Assembly: GCA_947623455.1 (NCBI GenBank)
Contig: OX392535.1
Coordinates: 36,976,688 to 37,040,687, forward strand
Direction: 5' to 3'
Source of the DNA: Mimachlamys varia
Taxonomy: Eukaryota; Mollusca; Bivalvia; Pectinida; Pectinidae
DNA: 64,000 nucleotides
Shown: one piece after another, positions 11,681 through 25,000 of the stretch
How positions within the stretch are numbered: position 1 is the stretch's first letter
Layout of the letters: each line of letters begins with the position of its first letter
Made by a program: the position numbers and the translations under genes
Notes under the pieces: model-generated
The model's database searches: none
Seen by the model: only the letters and a program-made list of their open reading frames with translations
What the model was told of the DNA's origin: nothing

Positions 11681-11770
11681 GTAACGTGCAGGCGGTCACC
11701 CATCTAACTACTGACCACGCTCACTGTTTCTTAACTATCTTGAGCGGGCCCTGGGTCATACCGCATGACT
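11681..11770 (-). repeat. 5S rRNA-derived sequence (SINE head or 5S pseudogene)
   Basis: The minus strand contains AGTTAAGAAAC, GTGGTCAGTAGTTAGATGG and GTGACCGCCTG in the order and spacing of the 3' half of metazoan 5S rRNA (AGTTAAGCAAC; GGTTAGTACTTGGATGGGTGACCGCCTG). Mismatches and lack of a proper 5' half argue against a functional gene. A SINE3-type, 5S-headed SINE or a 5S pseudogene fits. Confidence 0.65.
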
Positions 11771-12147
11771 GAAAAAGCTAGCTTGTATATACCTAGCTGG
11801 ACATTACAATATTATTCCTACTGCAATAGAACCTGATCGTGCTTATATAAGTTCTGCCACATTTATGATATTATCTATGTATGTCATTTATATTGTTTTG
11901 TGACATGATCGTAGTGCATGTTGTAGTGACAGTGACATCACCCAATGTCAAGGTCACAGTAATATTATAACTAGTACTAGTCAGTGTTACTGGTATTTCT
12001 TTTACTATATGTAAAATGTGCGGTAATGTTAAAATTGAAAATAATCATTTAAATGATTTCCTGCTTTTGTTATTTGTTTAAAAACAAAAAGATTTTCGGT
12101 AAGGGCTGTTCCATAATTAATCATGTGAGGGAGGTGGACGGCAACTG

Positions 12148-12300
12148 GGATGCGATTGCTAGCACTAGTTACCTTGGACCTATCAAACTTCATACAGCAT
12201 TTCCGTACTGAAAGTCCTTTCTTGGGATTGCTAGCACTTAATGTTACCTTGTGACGATCAAACTCAAAATTCATACAGCACTTCCTTACTGAAAGTTCTT
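12148..12300. repeat. two-copy tandem duplication
   Basis: A block of about 80-90 bp, with ATTGCTAGCACT, ATCAAACT, CATACAGCA and TACTGAAAGT, occurs twice in direct orientation with about 10-15% difference. Confidence 0.7.
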
Positions 12301-13539
12301 TCTGCTTCTAATATACTCTTGTCCTGGTCGTTACTTTTAACCATTCCAGATATGATGAAACAGAATGCCTGCATCAGCTTTAGCCAATGTGTAGTGCACT
12401 AGTACTGTCATTTGGACAAAATGTCAAATACGTGCAAATTGTTTTATCAATATTGTCAGAACAGTAACTTTTAAAACTGAGGAAACTTGTTGTATACCTG
12501 CATCACCCATTGATGATGCACTGTCAAGGTCACATTGGCCTTAACCTCAAGGTCAAAGGTCAAAAGACATAACAAAGCCTGACATTAAAAGGAATACCAG
12601 TACATTTTATCATCCTAAAACTGAGGTCATCAACATCATGAAGTCGACAGGATTTCGAAAATAAACAAAATAAACAAGTAAATGTAATTGAATGTTTTTT
12701 TATTGTTTAAAGTGTTCACAGAAACATCACTACGTGTATCTGTGTATATTTCTGTAATTGTGATACCCAAGTAGTCAAGACTTTAGTAAAACAATCTGAT
12801 AATAACATGATCGTATCGATAAATGCCTTCATGTTCTCTAGTAATACAAAGATCTTGCACTTACCAGTGTGAGAAATTTGTAAACATACTTATATTGGTT
12901 TAATCAAGTTTCAGCGCATAACCAATTTTAAACAAATATAAATGCGCAATGATAAATTGGCACGCTAAAAATTCTAATGTATAAAGCAATATACAGAAAC
13001 TGTAATCAGCGCTAATTATAATTTACAGGAATGCTGTCAGCACAATAAATAACAAGAATAACATTCCCACTAAAGTATGTTGTCTATAGTACATGGTTTT
13101 AATTTAATTGCATTCATAGAAGTATGAATGTAAGCATCCTTTAGTGAATAAAACATTACTTTTTCATACACCAACATTTGGCAGGCATACATATTGACAA
13201 CATTTTGTCCATCTGTCATAATTATCAACATGATTCGTCTGCAGGGTACTAGCTATGATTTCCAATCAATGTTTTTTTGGGGGGGGTTTCACACAAGTAA
13301 TCCTGACATTTATCTCTCTAAACCAGGTGAACTTCAAAGTCAAACACAGCTACAGAATCATACATAATGATTGGAAACCTGACATTTGGCTTAAAACTTT
13401 GTTCAAAGTTAAATTCAATGAAACTATCTAGCTCTCAGACAGTGAAAAATCAAAGTACCTCACACATCAAAGAACATTGTTTCCTCTACATTCGAAGCTA
13501 AAATTCATCCTCTACATTCGAAGCTGAAATTCATTACTC
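12301..13539. other. AT-rich sequence, no gene seen
   Basis: It contains a TCAAGGTCAAAGGTCA-type stretch near 12550, a motif that also recurs in the 37.4-kb repeats, and diverged GTAAACATACTTA-type fragments near 12885. No coding exon was recognised. Confidence 0.45.
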
Positions 13540-13645
13540 ATTACACTGGCTCTGGACGATTGCCCAGTTGGACATGAAAAGGTATTGGTTAACATGCCCA
13601 ACCACGTTGGTTTTCTCTGGGTACTCCGGTTTCCTCCCACCACAC
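13540..13645 (+). repeat. SINE body fragment
   Basis: GGGTACTCCGGTTTCCTCCCACC, preceded by a GCCCAGTTGGACATG region, is a typical metazoan tRNA-SINE body motif. The tRNA head is too decayed to define. Confidence 0.5.
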
Positions 13646-13784
13646 AAGAAACAATGAATTCTACTTACTTGAAGTGAGTATTGTAAAGAGACCTTTTCAA
13701 ACGTGTTTATCAAATCACAATATTTTATAATTTTACAATGTTAACATACAACAACTATGTGCCTGTGCCAACAACTTGTGTTTC

Positions 13785-14055
13785 GACATCACACTGCCTT
13801 GAACATTTAGAGCACACATGATTCGATGACATCACAATGCCTTGAACATTTAGAGCACACATGATTTGATGACATCACACTGCCTTGAACATTTAGAGCC
13901 CACATTATTTGATGACATCACAATGCCTGAAACATTCAGAGCAAGCATAATTTGATGACATCACAATGCCTTGAACATTCAGAGCACACATAATTTGATG
14001 AGATCACAATTGCCTTAAACATTCAGTGCAAGCATAAACTAATGACATCACAAAA
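13785..14055. repeat. 43-bp minisatellite
   Basis: About six copies of a unit beginning GACATCACAATGCCTTGAAC and followed by ATTTAGAGCACACATGATTTG. Divergence increases towards the right end. Confidence 0.85.
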
Positions 14056-16370
14056 TATTTTTCAAGTGAATAAAATGCATAACAGTATTGAATATGAACA
14101 TCAGTATACAAAAGTATACATACAAATGTATACTCAGTAACTTATAATAATATCCAGTATGCGAAATGTATAAATTATATAGATACAGTTGAGATGGTTT
14201 CCTTTTTTTACGTACAACTGGCACAATAATTCACCCAAATCGGGAACCCTCGGCACTTTCCGTAAAACGAGAAAATATGTTTACGGAATGTACGACAGTT
14301 CCCTATTGTAATACGCCCAACTACATACCCAAGTATATATCGCTCACACTTTAATTTCAGAAACTGATTCTGAGGATGGCTGCTTGCATTACACTGTAAA
14401 TGTATGTCTTAATGTGTATGAGTGATTGTTTTCATGATGCTTCAATTTACCAACCATACTTACTACAAATTCATGTGGAAAAAACTAGCAATCACACAGA
14501 GAATATGTTAGCCTAACAAAGCAGATTCTATAATAAAACATTGCAGAAAATCTGTGTTAAATATATAAACAAACAAACATCTCTATGTGAACACGATAAG
14601 GAGTTATTTGTTACATAATTCCATTCATGACCTGCACACAACAATGGTTTTGTACACCATTTATAGCCAAAGATATTTCTTTTGTAATTTTTTAAAGCAA
14701 TCTTGTGCTCAAAAGCTGGCATTCAGAACTTAAACCATTTTCAACTACAATTATACTTACACAAGCATTAGGTACATAATGATTGCTATGAAAGACATAA
14801 AATATACCTTTAAATCTATAAACATGGATTGACCTCCTTTTATAAAGACATAACCTTAACTAGCGATGGTCAGTTTTTTAGTTTCAGTTAAGTACGTCTG
14901 GACTCCTCAATCTACACCTGCGAAATATTCCTGAGATCAACCTTGATTCAGATGTGCGCCTGTCATTTTCTTTAAGGTTTAAATATTGAACTGTATATAT
15001 GAAAGGGGCCATAATCTCTGACTGATGATGGGAGAGGGGGGCTTATTACAGGACAATGGAAAAGCTTTTGTAAGCATAGCAAATCTTGGCAATTTTGGAA
15101 CCTGATTCTATACTGAGTAACTTATTAAATTAGCCTGTCTGTAGTTTTCAAATTTGAAAATGTGTATACCATTATCATGAAAGGAATATTTTATGTATTG
15201 GATTGAAACATCAACACCAGAGGGGATTGTAGAAAATCAGTTCAGTATATCAACATAATATGTCTTGTAAATGAATGTTTGAAAACTTACCCATGATGAC
15301 TTGTCAGTCAAAAACCCAAGCATTTGGTGGAAAATGATAAATAATATACACCATCTTTACAGTTAAATGATATTAATTTATAAGTTACTTCATAATTACT
15401 ATAATAGTTCTCTGACCCCGGGACATGCATATCCAAAATTTTACCGGTGTGAGATTTTCTTATCTCAGCCTAGGGTTGAGACAAGCTACACATGCTTACT
15501 GCACGTTCTCAACAATTGTATGACGTCATAGCAACAACATCATGAGGTCATGGCAACAATACAATGCTGTCATGTTGACAACTCAATCACATCACATCAA
15601 CATTGTCTTGCATTGATGTAACATGAATATTAGATAGATAAGAGGGTAACAGGGTAAGAGAAAAATAATCATTCATCCCCTCGGTAGTAAGACAGGGGAT
15701 CTCAACCCTCATATTGGGATCCCCCTGTCTCACCTCGATCCCCCTGTCTCACCACGATCCCCCCTGTCTCACCTCCAAGGGTGCAAAAGGTTCTTTCATT
15801 CCAACTACCAAACAATACACAGTGATAACATGACACAATTATTATATGCAACATCATCTACTCTCATGATCAATTTGTAACAAGAGAAAGAGAAATGCAG
15901 ACAAGGGTTCCAACCAAGGATCCTCTGAACTAAAAAAAATAAATAAAATGAAATGCTCATTAACTGAGGTTACTGTTCATTGACAATCAAACCAGTCCAG
16001 TTCTGCTACATATATACAAGTCGTGATATGAAACGACTTCAACCAAATATATTACTATTGAATTACATTCATTGACATTAAATAAACTCATACTATGGAA
16101 CAACATGCATCCTTTTGATGAACAATACTGGCAGCAAAATAAATAAATACATTAGCACTCTCCTTAACAGATTTTATACATCACATACATACAATAGTAG
16201 ATCAACACATCAGTTTCAATTTGCGAAACCTGAAGTGATTTCTTCTTAATGGCTACTGGCCATGGTAGGGTTAAAACAATGTCACCCCCGATCACATGGC
16301 TATAGTAATGCTGTACAAACATTATTACATGCTTATTTGTAACTACAATATGTATGCTTATTTTCATCCT
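14056..16370. other. no gene seen
   Basis: AT-rich unique sequence with a short CCCCCTGTCTCACC repeat (15720-15770) and a degraded SINE-like fragment near 15880-15935. Short open frames here have no recognisable product. Confidence 0.45.
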
Positions 16371-16374
16371 GTAA

Positions 16375-16790
16375 TTACACCATAAAGGCTTATTTGTAAT
16401 TACAACAAATATGGTTATTTGTAATTTGCAATTACAACATATTTCAGATCATGTTCAGGCTTATTTTTCAATTGTAAGCTTTTAATTATAATAAATATGC
16501 TGAATTGTATCTACTGTACAATATATCATATACTTATTTGCTACATGTATTTGCAAATACAACATACACATTTTGCATGCTTATTTGTAATTTGTAATTG
16601 GTGTGTAACGCATTACATATATGCTTACTTGTAATTTGTAATTACAACATACATGCTTATATTTGTAATTTGCAATTACCCAGTACAACACATATGTGTT
16701 TATTTCTAATTTTTAGTTACAAAATAAATATGCTTAATCGTAACTTGTAATTACAATGAAAATATGCTTATTTGTAATAAGAACTTTCCA
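16375..16790. repeat. diverged GCTTATTTGTAATTACAACA repeat
   Basis: About a dozen irregularly spaced copies of a 20-40-bp unit (GCTTATTTGTAATTACAACAT). It is an old minisatellite or simple-sequence expansion. Confidence 0.7.
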
Positions 16791-17064
16791 CAGTCTCAAT
16801 ACACCACAAACAAACACTTGCACGCCTCGCTGAAGCTTCATTCAGCATCCATTCCATGCCTCAGTGATTTTCTCTAACACCTATTCCAATTCTCTCTATT
16901 AGCATTTAGAGAGATCTTTTCAACTGCTTTTAATTACTTAGTTTCTACATATAACTACATATTAAATAAAGAATGCAGAGTCTCAGTTTTCATACTTCAT
17001 TGATTTTTACAGTCTCTCTTTCTGATGGTATGTCTGTACACTCAGCACTATATACAACTATCAC

Positions 17065-17450
17065 TTAAAGGCCCAATATAAGTAACTTTCTGCAAATCTT
17101 GAAGCAAAAATCAAGCCTAATATCTTATTATATTTATAGATTTAGCTAAGATTAACTGATAGCAGCAATACTCAAGATGAATTCTTTCGCAGTGCAGTTG
17201 AAACACGCTATTTGTAAACACGCGTCCATTTCGAACTGTCTTCTACCTTCGGTTTGTTATTGAAGTGGGCCCAACCTGAATTATTTTCAATTCTTTGGAT
17301 TTTTTTTCCAGAGTTTCTTGTTAGTTACCGCTCAGGTTTACTTTGTTTTAGGCTAATTTTTGCATGGTTTTCAACTGGATTTCTTTTCAGAATTTTTCAG
17401 AATCACGAAAATTTCCCTGAAGTTACATTGTACGTATATTGGGCCTTTAA
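17065..17450. mobile_element. TTAA-flanked MITE, copy 1
   Basis: The element is bounded by TTAA on both sides, with terminal inverted repeats AGGCCCAATATAAGTAAC and TTACGTATATTGGGCCT-type (here with a small insertion). It is about 386 bp. Four more copies lie at 30412, 45155, 46930 and 61967. TTAA targets are typical of piggyBac-type transposition. Confidence 0.8.
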
Positions 17451-17643
17451 ACCCTCTCACCTGTTACATTGGATGAACACGGATATTTCTCTGCGGCTAT
17501 AGCGGTACTAAACACGTAAATCAACCAACCTCTGACCCCTATGCATTTTAAGTAAACTTTACCATGGACTGACTTTGTGAATCCATTCAGGTCTACAGCA
17601 TTAGGGAAAGGGTTATAAGCTTATCATATTTTACATTATACAT

Positions 17644-17779
17644 TTATGGCCCTCTTGGTAGGGTGATATGAAGGTTTGTCTACCTGAAACAGTCATAATC
17701 CCCCGAGGGTGTAGCCCAAGGGGAATATGACTGCCGAGGGTAGACAAACTTTCAAACCACTCTATAAAGAGGGCCATAA
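17644..17779. repeat. hairpin element, ~135 bp
   Basis: TTATGGCCCTCTT and GGTTTGTCTACC on the left pair with GGTAGACAAAC and AGAGGGCCATAA on the right, around a centre with its own CCCCGAGGG/CCAAGGGG pairing. Confidence 0.7.
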
Positions 17780-18200
17780 ATTGTTTATTATATCGAAAAA
17801 ACGAGTTATTAAATTGAATCAACAAAAAATGTGTTTGATTACATTTTTCACAAGTTTATCTTTTTTTGTTTCCACAATGAAACCAAAAAGAATGACAACT
17901 TTTGCGAGAATCAGAAAGAGGGTTGCCATGGGGGCACGTGCTCCAAGGAGATACAAAGTTTTGTCATGATCAGCCCTAGGAAAGACACAGTGGACATGTT
18001 TTAATGAATCAGCTTTAGAGGAATCGAGATGAGGAAAAATAATATATGTACTTTAATACAGAAACCGTTGGCTTACGCTTTATGTAAGGTCATAACATTT
18101 ATAGTCCGATGATATCTGCTTTTGACATTGCCTTCATTACAGATCACTTTTGTAAAAGAGGCCACATTCGATATTGTGATCTCATTGTGAATTAAAACCT

Positions 18201-18580
18201 GTGTAACAGGAGAGGAAAAATGCACAGCCAGACCGGGGTTCGCACCAGGGACCTTCCTAACTCTAGACAGACGGTCAACCAATTGAGATATCTGGTCGCC
18301 AACGATCGACCCGGTCTAGAACTGCTACATTCCTCCCTCCTTTAACAAAGTCTTTGACCCCGAAGACATCAAGATTTACAACCCAGGTCCGGGTATCCCC
18401 TTACTAAGTATGCACCCAGTACTTGAAACAAGGGTTGGTCACATGCACCAAATGTAACAGGAGAGGTAAAATGCACGGCCAGACCGGGGTTCGAACCTGG
18501 GACCTTCCGAACTCTAGACGGACTCTCAACCAATTGAGCTATCTGGTCACCGACGATCGACCCAGTCTAGTTCCGCTTCA
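18201..18580 (-). repeat. pair of tRNA-headed SINEs in direct repeat
   Basis: On the minus strand each copy reads GACCAGATAGCTCAATTGGT (box A) and then CAGGTTCGAACCCCGG (box B). The heads lie at about 18214-18310 and 18464-18560, 253 bp apart in the same orientation, suggesting a dimer or duplicated SINE. They sit just past the FBXW5 stop codon. The box sequences are very tRNA-like, but no complete cloverleaf is apparent. Confidence 0.75.
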
Positions 18581-18848
18581 CCTGTATAAATAGACTGCAG
18601 TGGGAACTTGTTATCCCAAACTCGTGTAACTAAAAGCCCAAGTTTAATTCAAAGTATTTAGTCAGTCCCAGCCAGACTTTACACTATAAAGTATAATTAT
18701 GAACTCATTTAACTCGAATACTGGGATATCTCACAGTTTTTTTGTAGTTCTGCCTTTTTCAAGATAACGAGGCTTGACTGTAACTGTATTAAGATAACAA
18801 TTTTATGGAATTCCCAGAGGTATAATTTTAAATACAGATCTGTAAGAT

Positions 18849-19056
18849 TTAAACGTCTTCAGTGATGTCCAGACCCCTCATTAGGCGCTTAGACCTCCAG
18901 ATTTTGATTGTGTTATCGTCACTAACGGTTACGAGGTACTCCTGATTGTCAGGACAGAAGGCGATGGCGTTGACGACGCCCTCCCCGTGTTGATAGGTGG
19001 ACAGTAATGTCGTGTAGTGACGGTCCCAGATATAGCCTTTAGCATCCTCACTTCCG
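18849..19056 (-). CDS. FBXW5: FBXW5 exon 8: last WD repeat and stop
   Basis: SGSEDAKGYIWDRHY, GEGVVNAIAFCPDNQEYL and SDDNTIKIWRSKR, then a short tail and TAA. It lacks the longer basic tail recalled for human FBXW5. Confidence 0.93.
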
Positions 19057-22000
19057 CTACAAGACAGCAAATAATAACATATTACAGTAAATGAAGCCTA
19101 AAAAGGCCCTAAAATATCCTTCAACTTTGAGCATTACTCAAAAAGATGTCTATAACTCTTTCTTCGTCAAATATTTTATTTTATAAAGATCCCTAGCCCT
19201 TAAAACGATTTCGACACATCATCATTGATATTTATCATCAAAACCCTGAAGTACTGAAACTTTTCTAAGTTTATTATCTTTTTGACCTTTGATAATAGTT
19301 TACATGCATCACATTATTTTTTTAATAATATAATGTTGAACAAATTATACCATGAATTCATTTAAAGATAATCATTGCTATGATGTTATAAAATCAAATT
19401 TCTGCATCATTTAATTCTCAATGTCAAGTGATAATTTCAAAGTGTCAAAATGGCCGATAATGGTTAACAGGAGAAAACTTCTAAATCAAAGTTGATGATT
19501 ATATAAAGACAAAACTGAAAATCCTGAGCTGTAACTTTTGTTATCTTCTGTTTAAAACTGTTAGGCAACAAGAACGGCCAAACCAGGGTTCCAACCAGCT
19601 GGGACCTTCCCAACTCTAAATGGACACTCAGCCAATCGAACTATATCTGGGCCCGTATTCATGAAACTGTTCTTATGCTTAAGCATGGATTTTGTGCTCA
19701 AGTCAGCTTTCTTGTAATTTACTTACATCGTGTCGAACGCCCAAAACGTAAAATTTAAACAGATTTGGCTTCAACTATTTTCAAGTTATTTCCAAATCCT
19801 TCTCAAAATATCATTTCTTTTTTTTTTATTATTTTTTTTGTCAGATTTTTCACAAATACATTGCTAGTAATATCTTTCACACTTCCAACATGAGAACGGT
19901 TTCATGAATACAGGCCCTAGTCCACTAGGGATTATAAAAAGTTTGATATCCTCGCCCCACTCTTAATCATTAATAGAAAACCAGCACATCAATATAATTT
20001 CTGGTGGATTAATATATGTAGTGGTGGATTAATATATGTGCTGTTACATTACCAGAAAATTTTGACATTAAGACATGCACAGTAAAATCAATAGAAATGT
20101 CTGTAATATCAATAGAAATTGTCACATGACTGGAAACCCAGCAGAGCCTCTGTACCTGCGGGCACTGAGCCAAGTGATAGCTCGCAGGTACCTTTGGGCA
20201 CTGGCTACCATATCGCTGGAGGACAAGTAATTAGAGGCTCCATGCTGTGATGACCAGGGGAATGCTTCATGCATGACTGGTTAAATTTACCTGTGTTTGA
20301 CCAGAAGCCCAAAACAATGAATGGCTTTTTATAATTAGGCATTGCCCCCTCCCTATGCAATGTTTTGTCTGTATCAGATCTGATCAGAAAAGATTTGGAC
20401 AGGCTTACACTTGGCCATCTAATTAGATATTGACCCCCTCAGGCCTCCACCCTTCCTGGTCAAAGTTTACCTGTATCAAGGTGTGAAGATACCATCTACC
20501 TGCAATTCTTACCTGTACTTCACTTCACCTGTGTTGTCTGTTAGTACTTAGAAGCTGGCTTTATCATTAGTTCATATTTATAATTTCAATATATTAATAT
20601 ATATATATGAATCTTATGTGGTTATTTTCTCAAACAACCTTCTTTCTTTCATTTCAGAACTAGAAATTATGAAATCATGATAATTACTGTTAGAGTTGTT
20701 CCCAAAACTTTCTAGCATGTACAGGACATAAATAAAATAAAAAATTATTATTTACCTAACATTTCTGATGTCTTATATTTCATTTAATATACACTATTCA
20801 CGGTTTTTTGGTATTCATATACCAATTTACATTCAAGTATATTGAAAAATTGAAGGAATATCTATCGATAATTATTTGTTGATATTTTTAAATATTGTAA
20901 GAACTAATTGTGAAACTAACACATAAATATTCTTTCATTACTTAATGAAACTAAATACATATTTTGATTAAATACATTCATCCCTCAGATCTATATATTT
21001 ATGAACGCGCTATAGAGTTTTGATAATCTTTATTTTTATATTTTCTATATTAAGATCTGTATGTGTATATATATATATATATAACCACATACAACAGTGT
21101 TGATATAAATATAAGAATTTGAAGTTGAAAAAAAAGGAATACAACAATGAATTAGAATTTAGTCTGATTGTTCAGTATGGGACAGATATTTGATTTAACC
21201 CTCAGGCCTCAGGCAATTACCTGACCTGTCTAAACCTTGTCTAGGAACACTTTCTTACAGCAGCCTGTCAGTGACATATAATTGAGGTGTGAATTTCTCA
21301 CCTGACTATCACTGGTCATATTTGAAACCTATTTGATTAATAAAAGGCTCAGCTGGGGATGAACAAGATCATATGATAATATGGCTCCCAATAATACATA
21401 TTTTAACTTTTACTCAGGTTTATCATGTTTATATGAAATTAAAAATCATTGAGAATATATATGGATATTTAAATATTTCCCTTTAAGAAGTGAATATTCT
21501 GAGGACTTTAATTTATTTTTTGTTTCATTCAAAACATTTAATTATACAATAATATATTATTAGTACATAAAATAACATTGAAATAAGCAATAATCAATAT
21601 ACCAGATTCTGGTTTTCTTAAATATTAACTTAAAATAACAAGTATCTTATGACACTTGATTGAATAAAATCCAATGACGCATTTTGATTTTTAAATATTT
21701 ACATTCATATACTTGTTACATGAATTAATGATGAAAAATTGTCTAGTTTATATTGGATGTTATATATATATGTCTCTGGCTTAGTTGCTTCAGTTTGATA
21801 ATACTTAAATTCATTATACCAAAGACGTCACACATATATGTTCCTAATTATATAATAATCAGTTTAATAGTATTATAAAATGATGCATTTCCCATATTTA
21901 GGCCTAAATATTGAAGGCAATTACAGGTTTATTTAAATATGACTTGAAGGTTTATGCATATATGTAATAATTTTTTAAAAAAAAGCAAGGTCAGTTAATG

Positions 22001-25000
22001 GAATCATTTCAATTAATTCTATATTCTAAGTATACAACAAGTTAATAGTATGCAGTAATATTAAGTCACATTTATTGAATTGAATTGAGCCAAGTTAAAG
22101 CTGGCAGCTACCTTTGGGCACTGGCTACCATATCGCTGGAGGGCAAGTAATTAGAGGCTCCATGCTGTGATGACCACCGGAATGCTTCATGCATGACTGG
22201 TTAAACTTACCTGTGTTTGACCAAAAACCCAAAACGATGAATGGCTGTTTATAATTAGTCATTGCCCCTATCTATGCAATGTTTTGTCTGTTTCAGATCC
22301 GATCACAAAAGATGTGTTAAGATTTGGACAGGCTTACACTTGGCTATCTAATTAGATAATGACCCCCTCAGGCCTCGACCCTTCCTGGTCAAATTTTACC
22401 TGTATCAGGTCTGATATTAGGTGTGAAGATCTGGAGATAATAACCCTGGGGCCCCTGATTGTTTAGTTGGGAACAGGTCATCTTATATTTATATTTTATT
22501 AAAGTGTCATCTATTTCAAGCATATAAAATACATAATAAAATTGCATTAAAATGTCTAAGGTTATAAACAGACTTACAAGACACTATAACAAATTAATAA
22601 TTATTTCAATCATAAAATAGTATTGATATATGTATAAAATCTTATCTAGTCCAACGTAACACTGTCATATTTAGGATAAAGATTATAATAGCATACGTTA
22701 TGGCTTGTGTACTTTCTTGAATATATAAATTGGTTTAATTCTTGGTCGCTTGCGTATTTCCGTGTATAAAACTTGTACTGCCGGTTTATATACGTGTATT
22801 TTGATCTCTATCGTGGTTTCCTTGTATGTTTGATATTGATGATCAGCAAAAAGATTGTTTTTAAAAAAAATGGCCGTTGAATACGTTATTTCTGTGTGTA
22901 AAACGTGTCAATATACTTGTATGTTGACCGCTACTGGTGAGCAATAAAAATATAGGATTGATTTTACTGTAGGTCGCGTGTATTGTGATAACATCACAAC
23001 TTAAACACACTCTATAAATTTGAATTACAGTAATGAAGTAAATGTAAAATAGTTGATTCACTTGAGTGAAAATCTGTCTTGTTTTTTTCATCAACTATTA
23101 TACACATGTCAACACCCAAAAAACGTCTGTTAAATACCTGGTCGCTTGCATATTTATGTGTATACAACTTGTCAACTGTCTGCCGGTTTATATACGAGTA
23201 TGTTGATCACTATTGTGGTATAGTTGTATGCTTGATATTGATGATCAATGTCAGATATGTTAGTATTATCAAGTATGAGCATGTGGACGACAAATGTGAT
23301 CCCAAAGTCCTTGTTCCCATTTCAGTAAAAATTCATCCGTGCATCAACGTAACTAAGCTTTATTCAACACGTTCTTGGTCAGCGTGTGAAGAGATCTGAT
23401 TGTTAATAAATGTGATTAATTGAACAAACCAATTAAAATGACACATGTAATAAAATAATGATAACAATGACGAATACAGTTGAGTGAAAAATTCTGAGTT
23501 CATGCCAGATGATATTCATCATAAAAACTTAACTTAGATTAATTCACTGCATGTCAAAATTTTAAATGTAATTATGATTAAAATATACTAACTTGTAATT
23601 CTTTTTAAAGAAGTAACAATTATTCTTTTTCATTTAAATGTTTTCAATCAACAATTAAATTGAAAGGTATGTGTTAAAATAAAAAAAATGATATAATGCA
23701 TGTATTATGTTGAAATTATTAAGTTAATCCTAATAAAAATATATACAGAAAATAAAAACAACAGTTTGTAATATAAACGATCAGATATTAGAAGAACATA
23801 TTTGTACTCAGTATTATAATAGTAGTTTCAATCACAAATTACTTTAATATTTGACATTAAGAAGCTAGCTGTGGAATAAAACCTACAAGGGCCGGCGTTG
23901 ATAATTGGTTTCATTACATATACACTCATGTACAATGCATACAAAGGTTATTATAAACATCAAGTACTAATTAAGAAAAGATTATTTTAACCAAAACATT
24001 TAAATCCATTTCCTTCTTCATATCATTATACCATCATAAATCAATTAACAGGGCCCTCAGGCCTGGTCATTGGGGAGTGGGAGGTGAGAAATTCACACCT
24101 GGCTAATTACTACACAGCCAGCGTAGGGGTGTCCCCTATCTTGACCTCTTTGAGGTAAAGAGCTGGCCGGAACATATATGTGAGACGTCCCTGGTATAAT
24201 GAATTTTAGTATTTTATTATCAAACTGAAGCAACTAAGCCAGAGACATATATATATAACATCCAATATAAACTAGACAATTTTTCATCATTAATTCATTT
24301 AACAAGTATATATATGTAAATATTTAGAAATCAAAATGCGTCATTGGATTTTATTCAATCAAGTGTCATAAGATACTTGTTATTTTAAGTTAATATATAA
24401 GAAAACCAGAAACTGGTAAATTAATTATTGTTTATTTCTATGTTATTTTATGTACTAATAATATTTTATTGTATAATTAAATGTTTTGAATGAAACAAAA
24501 AATAGATTAAAGTCCTCAGAATATTCACTATTTAGAGGGAAATATTTAAATATCTGTATTCTCAATGATTTTTAATTTCATATAAACATGATAGACCTGA
24601 GTAAAAGTTAAAATATGTATTATCATATGATCTTGGTCATCCCCAGCTTAACCTTTTATTAATCAAATAGGTTTCAAATATGACCAGTGTAGTCAGATGA
24701 GAAATTCACACCTCAATTATATGCCACTGACAGGTTTCTATAAGAAGGTGTTCCTAGACAAGTTTTAGACAGGTCAGATAATTGCTTGAGGCCCGAGGGT
24801 TAATCAAAACATCTGTCCCATACTGAACAATCAGACTAAATTTTAATTTATTGTTGTATTCCTTTTTTTCAACTTCAAATTCTTATATTTATATCAACAC
24901 TGTTGTATGAAGTTATATATATAAACATACAGATCTTAATATAGAAAATTTAAAAATAAAGATTATCAAAACTCATAGCGCGTTCATAAATATATAGATC

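Noticed and set aside
18464..18570. Functional tRNA gene
   Set aside because: Box A and box B are clear, but the acceptor and anticodon stems do not form and similar copies lie nearby with the same body; SINE is simpler.
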